From assembly GCF_004027225.2 (NCBI RefSeq), contig NC_044279.2, positions 51,422,744-51,486,743 of the forward strand: a stretch of 64,000 bases of DNA. The letters are read 5' to 3'. Position 1 is the stretch's first letter. Each line of letters starts with the position of its first letter. Shown one piece after another: positions 1 through 10,089 of the stretch. The notes beneath the pieces were generated by a model that did no database searches, was not told the DNA's origin, and saw only the letters and a list, made by a program, of their open reading frames with translations. A program made the position numbers and the translations under genes. This DNA is from Strigops habroptila (taxonomy: Eukaryota; Chordata; Aves; Psittaciformes; Psittacidae).

Positions 1-744
1 AGCTGTGGTTGACTAAAAACTACTGTCCTGTACCTTCAGACTAGCCTTCTGTTGCTGCTGGTTTTGGATGACATTACTCAGATGTCAGTCAGTGGGTGAA
101 GGTCACAAATTAATTGCAGTTATTACATTTTTAGCAGGACTTACACATGAGTATCAGACACACTGCTAAGACCAATAGGAGGATTATCACAGCAACCAAT
201 ACAGCAACACGTGTTCTGGAGCAACAGCTTTTACCTACTGATAGACAGAAAAAAAAATAAAGATTAGGGGAACAACTGGAAAAGGAACCCTTTGTCTTCA
301 TTCAAAGATGCCATTTCCAGGCTCACAGTGAGAGAACTCTTTTAAGTTAGGCAAAGCCCTTTGACAGTGTCCCTTCAGATGTTTGTTCTTCTTGTGATAG
401 TTACACTGTGGACACATATTTTTCCATCAATTACAGACATTCAACCTGAACCCTTCTGCCATTGCTTACAATACTTCAATATATTCTGCTGAACTCAGTA
501 CTGGAGTTAAGTGCTCACTGGGATCCTTATCTGCCCTCTCAAAATACTATGAAAGCAAAACCCAATCAACCTACCAGATAAAGGTCCTGCCATGTTATAC
601 TCCTCAACAAAGCAAATTTTTCAGAGGAGTGAATTGTCTCCTCTTTTTCTTTTGACTGTTTATGGACTTTTGCTTAGGATTTAGTTCAAGGGCATCCTTG
701 CGATACTCATTAGTCTCTCAACTCAGTGGATGCTGGCCGGGTCT

Positions 745-870
745 TATAGAGCGCAAGCAGGCCTTTTCAGATCATCTAGTCCAAGCAATGTCAGCTACAG
801 CAGGTTGTCCAGGGCCATGCACAGTCAGGTTTTGAATATATCCTCGGACAAACACTCTTTAGGAGTTTAG
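745..870 (-). mobile_element. Degraded CR1 3' fragment, minus orientation
   Basis: The plus strand reads AGATCATCTAGTCCAAGCAA, then a CAGGTTGTCCAGGGCC block and a TTTTGAATAT block, the reverse complement order of a CR1 3' UTR and ORF2 end. It is heavily diverged, so an old copy. Confidence 0.5.
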
Positions 871-1703
871 GAGTGCCTCCCCCTTTAGGAATTATTCAGA
901 AGGCAAATGAACAAAAAACGGGAATGTTTTGTCTGACACATGGTTTTATAAAACCATGATTTGCCTCTATTTTCAATGGTGAATGCAGTTCTACTACCAG
1001 TATGGGAAAAGATTCAGAGAAGGGAAGCAGTAAATGATGGTGTAGGCTAGGGTTCTGCAGTATGGAAAAGAGATAACCAAGAAGAAGCTATGTCAGAGTT
1101 ATATAAAATCCTGAGTGTCATGGGGACCTTGGATGGGATATGGCTTCTTACTGTATCTGTCATGGAACATCAGGTGAAACTAATAGGAGGCAAGTTCAGA
1201 GTGAAAAAGTCAGCTGTTTCTTCATGTGGTGTAAAAAAGAACTATGGATCCCCTCATCAAAGGACACTGTAGAAATCAAGGCTGTGTGTAGAACCAAGGG
1301 GAGATTGGGCAAGTTTGTAGAACAGAAATCCACTGAGGGTACATAAACAGAAATACACCTGCCTTGGGAAGTCCCTGAGGACATGCATGCATGAGAAAAT
1401 ATTACAGGAAGGTATTGTATATGCCCACCCTCTTCTTACTCATCTCTAGTTGTTCATGTATGCCTGCAGTGGTTTATTGGTCTGGCCCAAAATTTCTATG
1501 TGTTCCTATACCAGTGAACCCATAAGTGTTTCGTTGCATATAACACATTAACAGCCCCCTGCTCTGGCTATGTAAAGCAGACAACTGTTTCTTCCTGTCT
1601 CCCATAAGGTTTTATATCACTGCAGTTTTGGAAAATAAAGACCAACATCCTCTCCTCTCAGTGTTTAAATTTGTATAAATATAGTAGACAGCTAAAAACT
1701 CAC

Positions 1704-1772
1704 CAGATGATGTGTAGCTAGCTGCAGCGCTTCTGTCTAGGGACTGCACTTTCACTTCTGCATATGTAGAAT
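1704..1772 (-). CDS. Possible exon with an ITIM-like tyrosine motif (tentative)
   Basis: Minus-strand acceptor TTGCCTGGTTTTAG and donor GTGAGT bracket 69 bases that are open in phase 1-1. They encode STYAEVKVQSLDRSAAASYT. STYAEV fits the S/I/V/L-x-Y-x-x-L/V pattern of inhibitory receptor tails, and symmetrical phase-1 exons are common in cell-surface receptors. A hydrophobic stretch (VMCIAFLITSVIFVLF) lies in the same frame just upstream, around 1860-1800. No receptor domain was found nearby, so this may be chance. Confidence 0.22.
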
Positions 1773-2711
1773 CTAAAACCAGGCAAAAATAACAGAGAAA
1801 ACTAAGGAACAACTTAAATAGAACAAAAATGACTGAAGTTATGAGAAATGCTATACACATGACAGCAACTGATTTATGTGACTGTGTTTGACTATGCCTG
1901 AATAGTACTTTTGTCCATTGCATTCACAGCTAAGAGGACTTGCTATAGGCAGAAAGAGATCTGGTTTATCTTCAGTGCAAACAGCAACAGAGGAGACATG
2001 GGTACCTGCACACGTATTTTAAATCTAAAAGGAAGTGGAGAAAAATGTCTAAGGCTGTCTGATTGTCTTATTCACATCCATATGTACGTGGTGAGATTGG
2101 CTACAACATCAAAGCAAACCTGAAAGCTGCAGATCATGCTAAATTTCAAGGGGTTAATGATAAGATGGTGTGAAAAGAGGAAACTGTTCTAACATCTGCA
2201 GATAAGAAATACAAATAGAAACTACTGTTTCTGTCAAAGAGATAGTGAAGTTAAAAATGAAGAAAGAATAAAATGAAACACAAAGTGTACGAAGTCTGTT
2301 ATTTTAGGATGTAATTTTATGCAGATGCAGCAAAGCCAATGCAAAATTTTATGCAATAATTCTTAGTGCATTAAAGAAAAATAAGTTTTATGTTAGAATT
2401 TTGCAAAGTCATTTATACTAAATCAAACTAAATCTGCCAATGAAACATTTTATGCTTGATTTATTAAACATGTAGTTTGTACAGACAAAACCAATAGAAA
2501 TAAAGAAACCCTGGAGCAATGCCTCCCATGCTCAGCAAGCAGGAACAGGCTGTGCACGAGACTGCTTCAAACAACAGAAACATTAGGCATTCAATCTCCT
2601 GATCAGTTTGCTGCAGGAATCAATCTGGTGCCTGAGAACATGCCTGGTTCAGGACCAATTGGCATTCAACTGTGGAATAATCTCTCAGATTGATAGAAAC
2701 TACTCTTAATA

Positions 2712-2985
2712 TCACATAGGAAACTCTCCCTCACATGTGTACCTTAACAAATTAAAATTAGACCTTATAACAATCCCCTTCTTTTGGATAAAAGACCTAG
2801 ATGGCCGCCCCACCTGTGCATTTTTCACAGCACTGGCCTCACATTTCCTTCGTCCTCTTTGAGGCTTTGGTGCTCCACAAAAGGCTGAAGAATACAAAGA
2901 AAGCTCAGTTCAGACCAATTGACCTACCTTGGACATCAGTGACCTTCTGTAGTTTGGGCCTGGTTGATTCAGTCAAGTTCAAGTC
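2712..2985 (-). pseudogene. Possible MOXD2-like remnant (second copper-domain region)
   Basis: On the minus strand, fragments loosely resembling the family's second copper domain appear in order. Near 2985-2927 there is PKLQK followed by a DV pair (compare PTLRQYDAG), then near 2850-2740 VRPVL, MHRWGGH and SNFNLLRYTCEGE (compare HTHLAGR and YDFNFQEVTYL). All are broken by stops and frame changes. The order and strand agree with the better remnants upstream, but each match alone is weak. Confidence 0.28.
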
Positions 2986-3789
2986 AGCATAAACAAGTTT
3001 TTCTGACATTCTTGTTCCCCCTTTACCTTCTTCCCTCTCGCTGCTGATTTTAAAATGGTACTCTGAACTGAGGACGACTCATAGCCTCCTCCTCCGTCTA
3101 ATTTTCAGGAAGAAGTTCTTTCCTCTTTTAGTCATGCAGAAATCCGTGATAAGAAAGGAAGCTTATTTCTAATTGATCTTTTTATAGTAGCCTGTTAAAT
3201 GTGAGGTTGTGGCTTGATGTGGTCATCTTTGTTGGCAAGTGCTTCTGGCTTTAGTAGTATTAGAGTCCAGAAGGCAGTGGTCTCAAAAGCAGACATCTGA
3301 AAGCATGATACATTTGCCCCTGATCCATAAAGAAATGTACTCAGTGCTGCTGAAGCAGGACCCTGCCACACTTTGGGGCTCTTCATTTGTCTGCAGCTCT
3401 TTTAAACCAGAATCAAGCTGACTTACTATGGCCTGAGAAACATGGGGTTTGTGCAGCTCAGAAAGAGGTTCTTCTCCTCTGTAGGTAGCTTCTGATGGCA
3501 AACGGGGATTCACAAAATGGGATTGGTCCAGCCTGTTTCAGGAAGGACAAATGGTGCTTAATATGCAAAGAGAGCAACTAGAATAGGTTAGTCTAAAGAA
3601 GACAAGCCGTAGGCTTTCAGGTTTTTAATTCCCACATGACTAATTCTTTCATAGAGCAGGAGATAGTAGCTATGTGGACATTGTGCTGTGAATCATCCTG
3701 TAGGGAATATCCTACCTTGTAGCATCATTTATGAAATGATAATCTGAAAATGTCAGATTTAGTTTTTGTGCTGATGGCAGATGTAATTG

Positions 3790-4001
3790 GCCAGGAAAAG
3801 CCTGATCCCCCAGCCTGATCTGCTGGTTGACAGCACGATCAATAGGGAGTTAGCAGTGTGCCCCGGCAGCCAAGAGGGCAAACTGCATCCTGGGGTGCAT
3901 CGAAACACAACACAACCAGCCAGTCAAAAGAGGTGATCATCCTGCTGTATTGAGCATTGGTACAGCCTCACCTTGACTGCTGTGTGCAGTTCTGCGCCTC
4001 T
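3790..4001 (+). mobile_element. CR1 fragment, left part (split by an LTR)
   Basis: The stretch around 3830-3990 follows the CR1 ORF2 3' region in plus orientation (segment including AAGAGGGCAAACTGCATCCT and TGTGTGCAGTTCTG). It stops at 4001 and resumes at about 4572. Confidence 0.72.
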
Positions 4002-4571
4002 TGCGGTTTAACCCCAGCTGGCAAGTAAGCTCCTCACGGTTGTTTGCTCACAGCCCTCCAGTGGGGTGGAGGAGAGAATCGGAAAGGTACAAGTGAGAAA
4101 ACTTATGGGTTGAGATAAAGACAGTTTAATAGGTAAAGCAAAAGCCATGCATGCAAGCAAAGCAGAGCAAGAAATTAGTTCACTACTTCCCATCATGGGC
4201 AGGTGTTCAGCCATCTTCAGGGAAGCAGGGCTCCATCATGCATAACAGTCATTTGGGAAAACACCCTAATTCTGAACATCTCCCACTTCCTTCTTCTTCT
4301 CTCCAGCTTTATATTGTAGAACATGACTTCATATGGTATGGAAGTCAGCTGGGGTCAGCTGTCCCAGCTGTGTCCCCTTCCAACTTCTTGATACTCCCAG
4401 CCTGCTCACTGGTGGGTGGGGTGAGAAGCAGAAAAGGCCTCAACACTGTGCAAGCACTGCTCAGCAATGACTAAAACATCCTTGTGTTATCAACACTGTT
4501 TTCAGCACAAATCAAAACATTGCCCCATACTAGCTACTATGAAGAAAATAAACTGTATTCCAGCCAACACC
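4002..4571 (-). mobile_element. Solo LTR of an avian endogenous retrovirus, inserted in CR1
   Basis: About 570 bases that resemble a dispersed avian LTR I recall: minus strand begins near TGTTGGCTGGAATAC, then CTTCATAGTAGCTAGTATGG and AAAACAGTGTTGATAACACA, and ends near GGGGTTAAACC. No internal retroviral genes flank it, so it is a solo LTR. It interrupts a CR1 whose two halves read on across it. Boundaries are good to about 10 bases; no clear target duplication was resolved. Confidence 0.75.
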
Positions 4572-4800
4572 AGCCCAGGGCCCTACAAGTAAGAAGGATG
4601 TGAAGGTCCTGTAGTGTGTCAAGAGCAACAAAGCTGGTGGAAGGGCTGGAAGGCATGTCCTGTGAGGAGCAGCCAAGGACTCTGGGTTTGCCTAGTTTGG
4701 AGTGGAGGGTGAGACATGACCTCATGGCTCTGTACAGCTTCCTGAGGAAGGGAAGTGGAGAGGGAATTGCTGGTCTCATCTCCCTGGGATCCCATAGCAT
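4572..4800 (+). mobile_element. CR1 fragment, right part (split by an LTR)
   Basis: Resumes the CR1 ORF2 3' region: AAGAAGGATGTGAAGGTCCT, CAACAAAGCTGGTGGAAGGG, GAAGGCATGTCCTGTGAGGA and CTTCCTGAGGAAGGGAAGTG, ending near CTCCCTGGGATCCC. Together with 3790-4001 it is one older CR1 copy. Confidence 0.8.
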
Positions 4801-5892
4801 GAGCACCAATACTGTGAGTTTCCTTCTCTTACTGGTATTGAGCAGCTTTCAATCCTCTGCCAGACAAGTGGGTGTGAAGCAAGCAGGCAAAGACATGAAG
4901 GTCTGGAACCAGCATCTCATTCATCTGTAATTCAAAATGAAGTGGGTTAGAGCCTGGCAGTCAGAGCATAGCACTATGTTTTAGGCCTGCCTATCAAATG
5001 AAAAGCTTGATGGAACTCATGTAAATGTCAGCTTAACATTGTTTTTTAAAAGGAGGTTTAAGACCTTATGTAGGTCACTATTGATTGAAAGGTTGCTCTG
5101 GTTAGCCTTTCTGAAAATTGCTTTTCTGGCTTTTGGTACTCTGGCATAAATACCTCATGCTGGGTACTGTAAGCATATCTTGGTATCAGCTGTGTATAGA
5201 AGACAAGACACAGGAAAGATACAAGTTAAACATGCAGATACATGAACTATAAGAATGAGCAGATAATAGAAAGAGTAAAAGTAGAAATTGTACGACACTA
5301 TCAGTGGGCCATTAAAAGATCCATCAAAACATAAACCTTAGAAGGTTCAATGAAAAATTTTGAAAATGGATGAAAAGAAAAACAAGATTACTGCAGGTCT
5401 CATAAGAGGGAGCACGCCTATGGGTTGAATGAGGGGGATTGTGGGGTTGTGTAAAATTTAAGGGATATTCTAAGTAGATTGTGGGAATATGAAGAAATTA
5501 TTACCAGACACTCAGGTAAGAGGTCAAGGATAGGGAAAGAGAGAAACAAACATGGGAAGATTGAGAGACAAAAAGGAGAGTCCAGTGTACCTAAGCAGAC
5601 AGCTGGTCAGTATGTTCATCTGACCAAACCTGATACATGATCACTGCAAGCTAAACTGTCTTATTAAACTCTGTTCCTAACTATTTTCGGGGTGAGTATG
5701 CTCTCTATACTGTGTATATGTGTGTGTTTGTGGTTTTGGGGTGGGATGATCCACTAGGGAGCTCCAAGGAGGGCCTTTTATACAAATATTCTTATCAATT
5801 TCAAAGGACAAAAGTAAAAGTCCTTTCAATATAGAAAATTCTGGAGGATGCTGTCAAAGATACCAATAGGTAACATGGTGCTGAGCTCACTA

Positions 5893-5962
5893 CACTCAGA
5901 CATCAGAGCTGTAGCAACATTTCTTCAGCTGTGGTGTACAGAAAGACAAAGGTACTTCAAAG
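5893..5962 (-). pseudogene. MOXD2: Probable MOXD2-like remnant exon (VHH copper ligand region)
   Basis: After acceptor TGTTTCTAG the minus strand gives a FE... start, then VHH, then after a short out-of-frame insert MLLQL, echoing the family's FEPVI...VHHMLLY. Stops and indels interrupt it. It lies in the expected order 200 bases past the previous remnant. The match is short and decayed. Confidence 0.4.
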
Positions 5963-6162
5963 CTAGAAACAAGACAGCTTATCCCCACACAAGGCAGGCA
6001 AATTAGCTGGCTTATCCCAGTGGCAGTGATGGACAAACAGAATGCTCCCAAATTTATACTAAAATGTAAAAGACATGCTCGTATACATGATTGAAGGAGC
6101 AAGTCTGGAGCAAGTCTGTCTTGCCCTGTTTTTCCCCAATTGTGACAAACCTGCAAGTTTAC

Positions 6163-6247
6163 CTTGTAGATAATGGTGTTTCTGCTTGACAGTGGGCAGT
6201 GGGATAAAGGTACAGGGGTATGTGGTTTCTTCAAATGGAACAGCAAA
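6163..6247 (-). pseudogene. MOXD2: MOXD2-like remnant exon (first copper-domain segment)
   Basis: Acceptor GTTTCTTTTCCAG precedes 6247; donor GTAAAC follows 6163. It encodes FAVPFEETTYPCTFIPLPTV and KQKHH, matching the family's TYYSCK...KHHIY segment, which leads into the first copper-binding histidines. After KHH one extra base displaces the expected IYK into another frame just before the donor. Confidence 0.7.
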
Positions 6248-6554
6248 CTGGAAAAGAAACATGCATGGGTCACCTGAAGGTTCCCCTGGCAACTCAGTAA
6301 TGTGCACAGGGAATTGGAGAAGCCAAAGGCAACCAATGCAAGCAGAATGAGACCCAGAACAGTGGGGGGTATGGGGGGAAGGAAAGAGGAAAGATGATGC
6401 TTTTAGAAAAGAACTACTTGGTTTTTGGTTGCAATGAATGAGAGGATTAAAGGTTCAAGAAGATGAAACTGTATCCTGGGGAAGGGCAAACACATTTGTC
6501 AGCTCCAGGAAGTCTTAAATTCTTTTTCTTTCAGATTCAGATTTTTCTGTTTGG

Positions 6555-6589
6555 TTTTTTTTTTCTTTTTTTTTTTTTTTTTTTTTTTT
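6555..6589 (+). repeat. Poly-T tract
   Basis: 34 T with a single C (at 6565), followed by TTTGG-rich sequence. It may be the poly-A tail of a minus-strand retroposon or simple low complexity; no body sequence was recognised. Confidence 0.9.
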
Positions 6590-7543
6590 GTTTGGTTTGG
6601 TTTTTGGGGTTGATTTTTTTTCCAAAAGGGAACTGCATTACTAATTTGCCTGTTGTAACATGAACTGACTGAACTGAAATCATCCATCCAGTTATTGAAC
6701 ATTTTTAATTGCTGATTTTCTGGAGTCACAAGCACAGCACATGATAGCACTAATCCCACAAATATATATATAAAAATAGCATCCCTCTTTACTATGGAAT
6801 ATTGCCCACACTAATCAGCAGATTTTGCTGCAGCTTGAGTGAGTGCTGACTCTGTGGGCTGGTGCTGTTTAAAAAAGTAAGTTGTTAATGCAATACCACC
6901 CCGAGATGGTACTTTTGAACTCCATTTGACAAGAATAGCTCATGTATCATGAGGTGATGCTAATGGGGTCTCCAGCTTGCCTGGTAAATATCCATATATC
7001 TGACACTGAGATGCTGCATAAGTTAATACTGGAGGCAGCACACACTCTAGTGTGTATTAAATATTTTGAGCTCTTAGTCAAAGACTTGTCAAAAGCAGGT
7101 AAATGCATACAAGTTATTTCTCTTCTCTGTGATGTTGTGTAGTTCCCACAAAACTAGGATGGGAAGCAGTAAATATCTTCAGTATATTATAGATATTTTT
7201 ATATGGGGCTGTATGGATGGGACGATAGACCTGTATACATATATGCCTGAGTTAATAGTTACATTGCAATTCAGAAGTACCACAGTCTGTGTTTGGCTCC
7301 CTAAACTCTAGTCAAGAGAATAGGCGAAACCTCACAGCTTTTTCCTAAGAAATAAGCCCTTTACCCAACCACAGCAAGCCTTCCATTCCCACTTCATTCC
7401 TACTCTTGCCAGCTCTATTTGCATGTTTCCAAGATCAGTCATGTCCATCTTTTGAACAGCATGGGCATGGTCAATTTTGAAAAGCAAGGCAAAAGAAGTG
7501 TAAATTTTTAACATACCAAGTAAAGTTCTTGTCCAATACTTAC

Positions 7544-7742
7544 ATTGTCCAACCTCTGGTCATAGGTGAAGAATATTTTGGGGTCAGTTGAGCCAGACGG
7601 GCCTCTGTACCTCATCAAGAAAAGAGACTTGGAAAATCTTTGTCCTTTAAAGAACTGGACTTTGTCATCAGTGCCAAATGCAGTAACGAGGCATGCCACT
7701 TTCCTTACATGATGGGGCAGATCCAGGCGTACATTTGTGCAC
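7544..7742 (-). pseudogene. MOXD2: MOXD2-like remnant exon (end of DOMON region)
   Basis: Acceptor TGTACTCCAG precedes 7742 and donor GTAAGT follows 7544. The exon starts with VHKCTPG in one frame (the family's LHTCDP segment) and then shifts by one base to DLP and the clear VACLVTAFGTDDKVQFFKGQ, with MRYRGPSGSTDPKIFFTYDQ after it. This corresponds to the family's AYGTTDDVTYHQGQ region. The single frameshift near 7718-7726 supports pseudogene status. Three spaced copies of GTACATTTGTG overlap the acceptor side. Confidence 0.72.
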
Positions 7743-7777
7743 CTGGAGTACATTTGTGTACATTGAGTACATTTGTG
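7729..7777 (+). repeat. Three spaced copies of GTACATTTGTG
   Basis: GTACATTTGTG occurs at 7729, 7748 and 7767, a 19-base period. The first copy lies inside the MOXD2-like exon and the others in its acceptor region, so a small tandem duplication has grown at the exon edge. Confidence 0.8.
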
Positions 7778-7837
7778 CTCAACGGTAGCTGGTAATGAGG
7801 AATCAGCAGACTACAGTTTTGTTAGCTTCTTGTGTAA

Positions 7838-7880
7838 GTCATCATAGCATCGTATCATAGAATCGCAAAATGGTAATTAT
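7838..7880 (-). repeat. Possible CR1 3' tip, minus orientation
   Basis: TATCATAGAATCGCAAAATGG resembles the reverse complement of a CR1 end (octamer plus start of the 3' UTR). It is very short. Confidence 0.3.
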
Positions 7881-9703
7881 TTGTAAATATTGCCAAAAGC
7901 ACATTAACAGTATATGAACTGCATCTGCTTGCTCTAGGTTATGCAAAGATCTTTAGCACCACTGTACAGCTCCCACAACTTGAACAGTATCCAGACATTC
8001 ATTATCTGAATATTTAAACATAAAGTGATGCAGGTTTGAAATACTTGTTGCACTCTTTCATTAAAAGATCCAGATTCAAAGATAAGTATGCAAATGAGCT
8101 ATTTTGAAATGAATAAAATATTTAAAAGTAAGTATACTTTATGAAAGAGGAAGACAATAAACAGCTGGGAAAAAAAACACCTTTGTGAAAACAAGCCTTT
8201 TTCACTAGTTTTTCACCCATTGGATATTACTTAGATAATGACTTTGTTATGGTTGTAGTAAAGAGGAATATTAAAACAAAAACCAAGGATGTGAGAGAGA
8301 GGGTTAGAAAGAAGAATGCAAATGGAAAACCCCACTCAAACTTCATTTACAGTAACTAGCATGTTTTCCCTTCAAACTGCTCCAAGGTTTCTGTGGATGT
8401 GCTTTACAGCCTACTCAGCAAATGTAGATTTTTGTGGTCACTAATGTACTTGTTTACTGGAATGTCTCCAGGCCTAAATAATTGGGAGATATTTTCTGAC
8501 ATGTAAAAGAATTGAAAAAGCCTAAAACTTTTGTGGGACCAAAATTATTTGCTAATATAAACAAAGAGTTTCAGCTACCAATGAAGAAAAACATTGAAAA
8601 TGTTAAATATCTCTTCTTAAAGTAATGGAATGTTTAATATTTTTGAAACCAAACATTTCTATTTTCCTTTCAGGATGATCTTTTAAGATAAATTTTTTTT
8701 TTACCCCAAATCACATATAGAAAAATAATTATTAAAAAATAAAGAATAAGCGTTTCTTCTAAATTGATCTATTTTTTTTTACTGTAGTCATTCACAGCCA
8801 AAAATTCCCTGTTCGTGTCACAATCACAAAGAAGATTTCAAAACTGGGTATTACAAGAACAGTTTTGCAACCAACTAATGACTACAAGTAAGGCTAGCTA
8901 CCTCACCCCTTCCAAAGTTCCCTCATTTCAGACAAACGCTGACACATTGCAGGCAAACCACATTTTATAGTTGTGTAAAAAGGGAACTGAAAACATCTGA
9001 ACAAAATAAAACCACTGTGACTTACAAACACTTCATCAGTGTAAACTTTTTCTTTCTGTATCTGGATAACATTAAACTGCCTGTTTCTTTTTCACTATTA
9101 AAACCCCCCAAATAACATCCTTTTTTTTCTTTTAAATTTAACACCCACAGTGGCATTTTGTTCTTCTAAATTCCGGCTGTTTTAACATCAGGCATCTATC
9201 CTCAGTGGTTGCCTTTACAGACAATGGAAAAAAGCAGCAAGTTCCAAGGATGTCCTATTCTATTCCTATGGGAGACAAGACCATCAGGAAGAAGCAATCT
9301 TTGGAGGTAAACACATCTCCACTTACTACAGAGGTAACCAAGTAAATTAGCCTTTGAAGAGCTTCAGTGAGGGAAAACATGGCAGTTTCACACCTGACTC
9401 CTGTCTGAACTGACCTCTGGTTTGGATGAATCAGAAGTTACACTCCCAGCAACCTCTTCTAGCTTCATGGTAGGTGATTGCTTCAGCCATATCTAATTGG
9501 TTCTGGCTGTGGTTTTGACTTGCAGATGGGATCAGTTTATTTGCCTAAGTAACATCATCTAGTGCCATCTGGGATACCATAGGGTATCTCAGGTAGCTGC
9601 CTGGGGCTAGCAGGCATGACACAGGACCTGCAGAAGATCTGGCTTCTTCTGGACTGTCAGAGGCCATGCCAGCTAAGGTTTTCAAATGGCCTCTGACACT
9701 TAC

Positions 9704-10068
9704 CTTTAGCCAGTTGAGCCCATACGCTTTCAAGCCAATATACTTGGAGCATGACCTTTTGCAAAGGGGCATGCAGAGGAAGTCTTTTCAATTTACAGAG
9801 AAGTACATGCTGCTGTTTGGGAAGACACCTCCTATCACAATGTCAGACTCCATGAGGGCTGAATCCAAATGCCATCCAGCCAGTTGTATGGATGCTCAAA
9901 TGTCATCAGCTCCTGTTCATCATGGTCCCAGCAGAGGTAGACCATGTTTGAAGGATCCAGGAAGGCAGAGGAATGCAGCAGTGGAGATGTAGGCTGGCCA
10001 GAACAAAAACATGGGAGGAACAAGCAGAAAAGCATACTCTTGATTCTTGAGAAGAGAACTGCCGTCAT
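9704..10068 (-). pseudogene. MOXD2: MOXD2-like monooxygenase remnant: signal peptide and DOMON exon
   Basis: On the minus strand, an ATG at 10068 or 10035 opens a hydrophobic signal-peptide-like stretch (MLFCLFLPCFCSG), followed by FLDPSNMVYLCWDHDEQELM, the start of a DOMON domain. After MTFE the frame breaks. TGWMAFGFSPHG appears in a second frame and MESDIVIGGVFPNSSMYF in a third, so at least two indels are present. A stop follows YFSVN; the later segment KVMLQVYWLESVWAQLAK is again out of frame. The block ends at donor GTAAGT (9703-9698). The order and motifs match DBH/MOXD family proteins, best MOXD2, a secreted or ER-luminal copper monooxygenase relative that is also a pseudogene in humans. 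The family call is firm; the choice of MOXD2 over MOXD1 or DBH is from recalled sequence. Confidence 0.75.
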
Positions 10069-10089
10069 CAACAGGACCACTGGAGTTTC

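Noticed and set aside
4151-4474. 107-codon plus-strand open frame
   Set aside because: It lies wholly inside the solo LTR and has no similarity to a coding gene.
5896-6336. 146-codon minus-strand open frame
   Set aside because: It spans two MOXD2-like remnants in a frame that matches the family only in short pieces; it reads through an intron-like segment, so it is not a gene by itself.
6499-6759. Open frame with a lysine run on the minus strand
   Set aside because: It is the translation of the poly-T tract and its flanks, not a gene.
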